A DNA stretch of 64,000 nucleotides, from positions 8,333,181 to 8,397,180 of the forward strand of contig OY811977.1 in NCBI GenBank assembly GCA_963681505.1, read 5' to 3'. A program made the translations under genes and the position numbers. Shown one piece after another: positions 63,706 to 64,000 of the stretch (the stretch's first letter is position 1; every line of letters begins with the position of its first letter). The notes beneath the pieces were generated by a model. That model made no database searches. It was given only the letters and a program-made list of their open reading frames with translations, and had not been told where the DNA came from. This DNA comes from Eunapius fragilis. Its lineage: Eukaryota > Porifera > Demospongiae > Spongillida > Spongillidae.

Positions 63706-64000
63706 CCTCCTTTTGTCTCTTAAGCGTCTTAAAAGCGACATCACTTTTAAGACGCGAGCACCTGTTGTGGGCTACAAGAGATGGCAAATCTATTTGTTCA
63801 GTTTGTGTTGCTCATAGTTACAGTGAGCATGAGACGTAGTTACATACATGTATGATGTTTTTGCATGTGTTTGCATGCAGGCTAGCACAGGCATATCCAT
63901 AACCCAGCATACATAGGTCTACTTGTCTACTTGTCGTATGGCTTAGACGTACTTTGATCCTAAACGGCTATACTTGCTTGTTGACTTGGTTGCCATCATA

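Overview
This window is eukaryotic, from an intron-containing, retroelement-rich invertebrate genome. The evidence is a ciliary-type dynein heavy chain remnant with spliced exons, very short introns (about 45-130 bp) with GT-AG borders, THAP, SWIM and CCCH zinc-finger coding pieces, many (CA)n/(TG)n tracts, frequent TACATGTA palindromes and a dense load of animal-type transposons. A marine invertebrate, quite possibly a sponge, is my inference from intron size and from the style of the kinase-like and retroelement proteins; nothing here proves the phylum. One 200-N assembly gap lies at 6006-6205. No tRNA, rRNA, CRISPR or bacterial operon was seen.

Layout. 1-6 kb: remnants of a 15-residue-repeat coding sequence, a small transposon carrying SWIM (+) and THAP (-) exons between 18-bp inverted repeats, and copy 1 of a fold-back (snapback) element. 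6.3-9.6 kb: a decayed non-LTR-type retroelement with N-terminal Cys/His fingers, reverse transcriptase (RT) and a C-terminal nuclease-like domain. 10-15.3 kb: MITEs (short non-autonomous transposons), a 16-bp minisatellite and homopolymer tracts. 15.4-17.2 kb: the longest uninterrupted host-type reading frame, a kinase-like protein on the minus strand. 18.5-26.6 kb: a piggyBac-type MITE, fragments of a hAT transposase, a Pif1 helicase and a retroelement tail (split by a hAT MITE), a 3.1-kb element with long inverted arms holding snapback copy 2, and a BEL/Pao RT remnant. 27.4-30.5 kb: palindromic MITEs and three exons of a frameshifted dynein heavy chain. 30.5-35 kb: a pair of 390-bp inverted arms around a gypsy integrase fragment, then a second, more decayed copy of the RT element. 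35.6-41.1 kb: (TA)n, (CA)n, TA-target MITEs and a gypsy 3' end, all inside a 5.2-kb pair of inverted ends. 42.5-42.9 kb: a CCCH zinc-finger gene.

43.1-53.5 kb is one 10.4-kb Ty3/gypsy retrotransposon (gypsy-1). Its RT is split by a 5.9-kb DNA transposon (4-bp target duplication, about 530-bp inverted repeats, decayed transposase). That transposon itself contains snapback copy 3 in its left arm and a 1.47-kb palindromic MITE, giving a three-level nest. 54.9-61.4 kb: a candidate multi-exon host gene whose last exon is interrupted by a young 4.8-kb gypsy element (gypsy-2), with 227-bp LTRs differing at about 2 sites, a perfect 5-bp target duplication and a tRNA-Leu primer site. Its domain order is gag-protease-integrase-RT-RNase H, which is integrase before RT and unusual for Ty3/gypsy. 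61.4-64 kb: further MITEs, several abutting poly-G runs.

The window is mostly a record of successive insertions. The clearest host coding material is the kinase-like exon, the CCCH gene, the interrupted gene at 55-61 kb and the dead dynein segment. Most retroelement reading frames are broken by small frame changes, often at A or G runs, so mutation and consensus error cannot be separated from the sequence alone.
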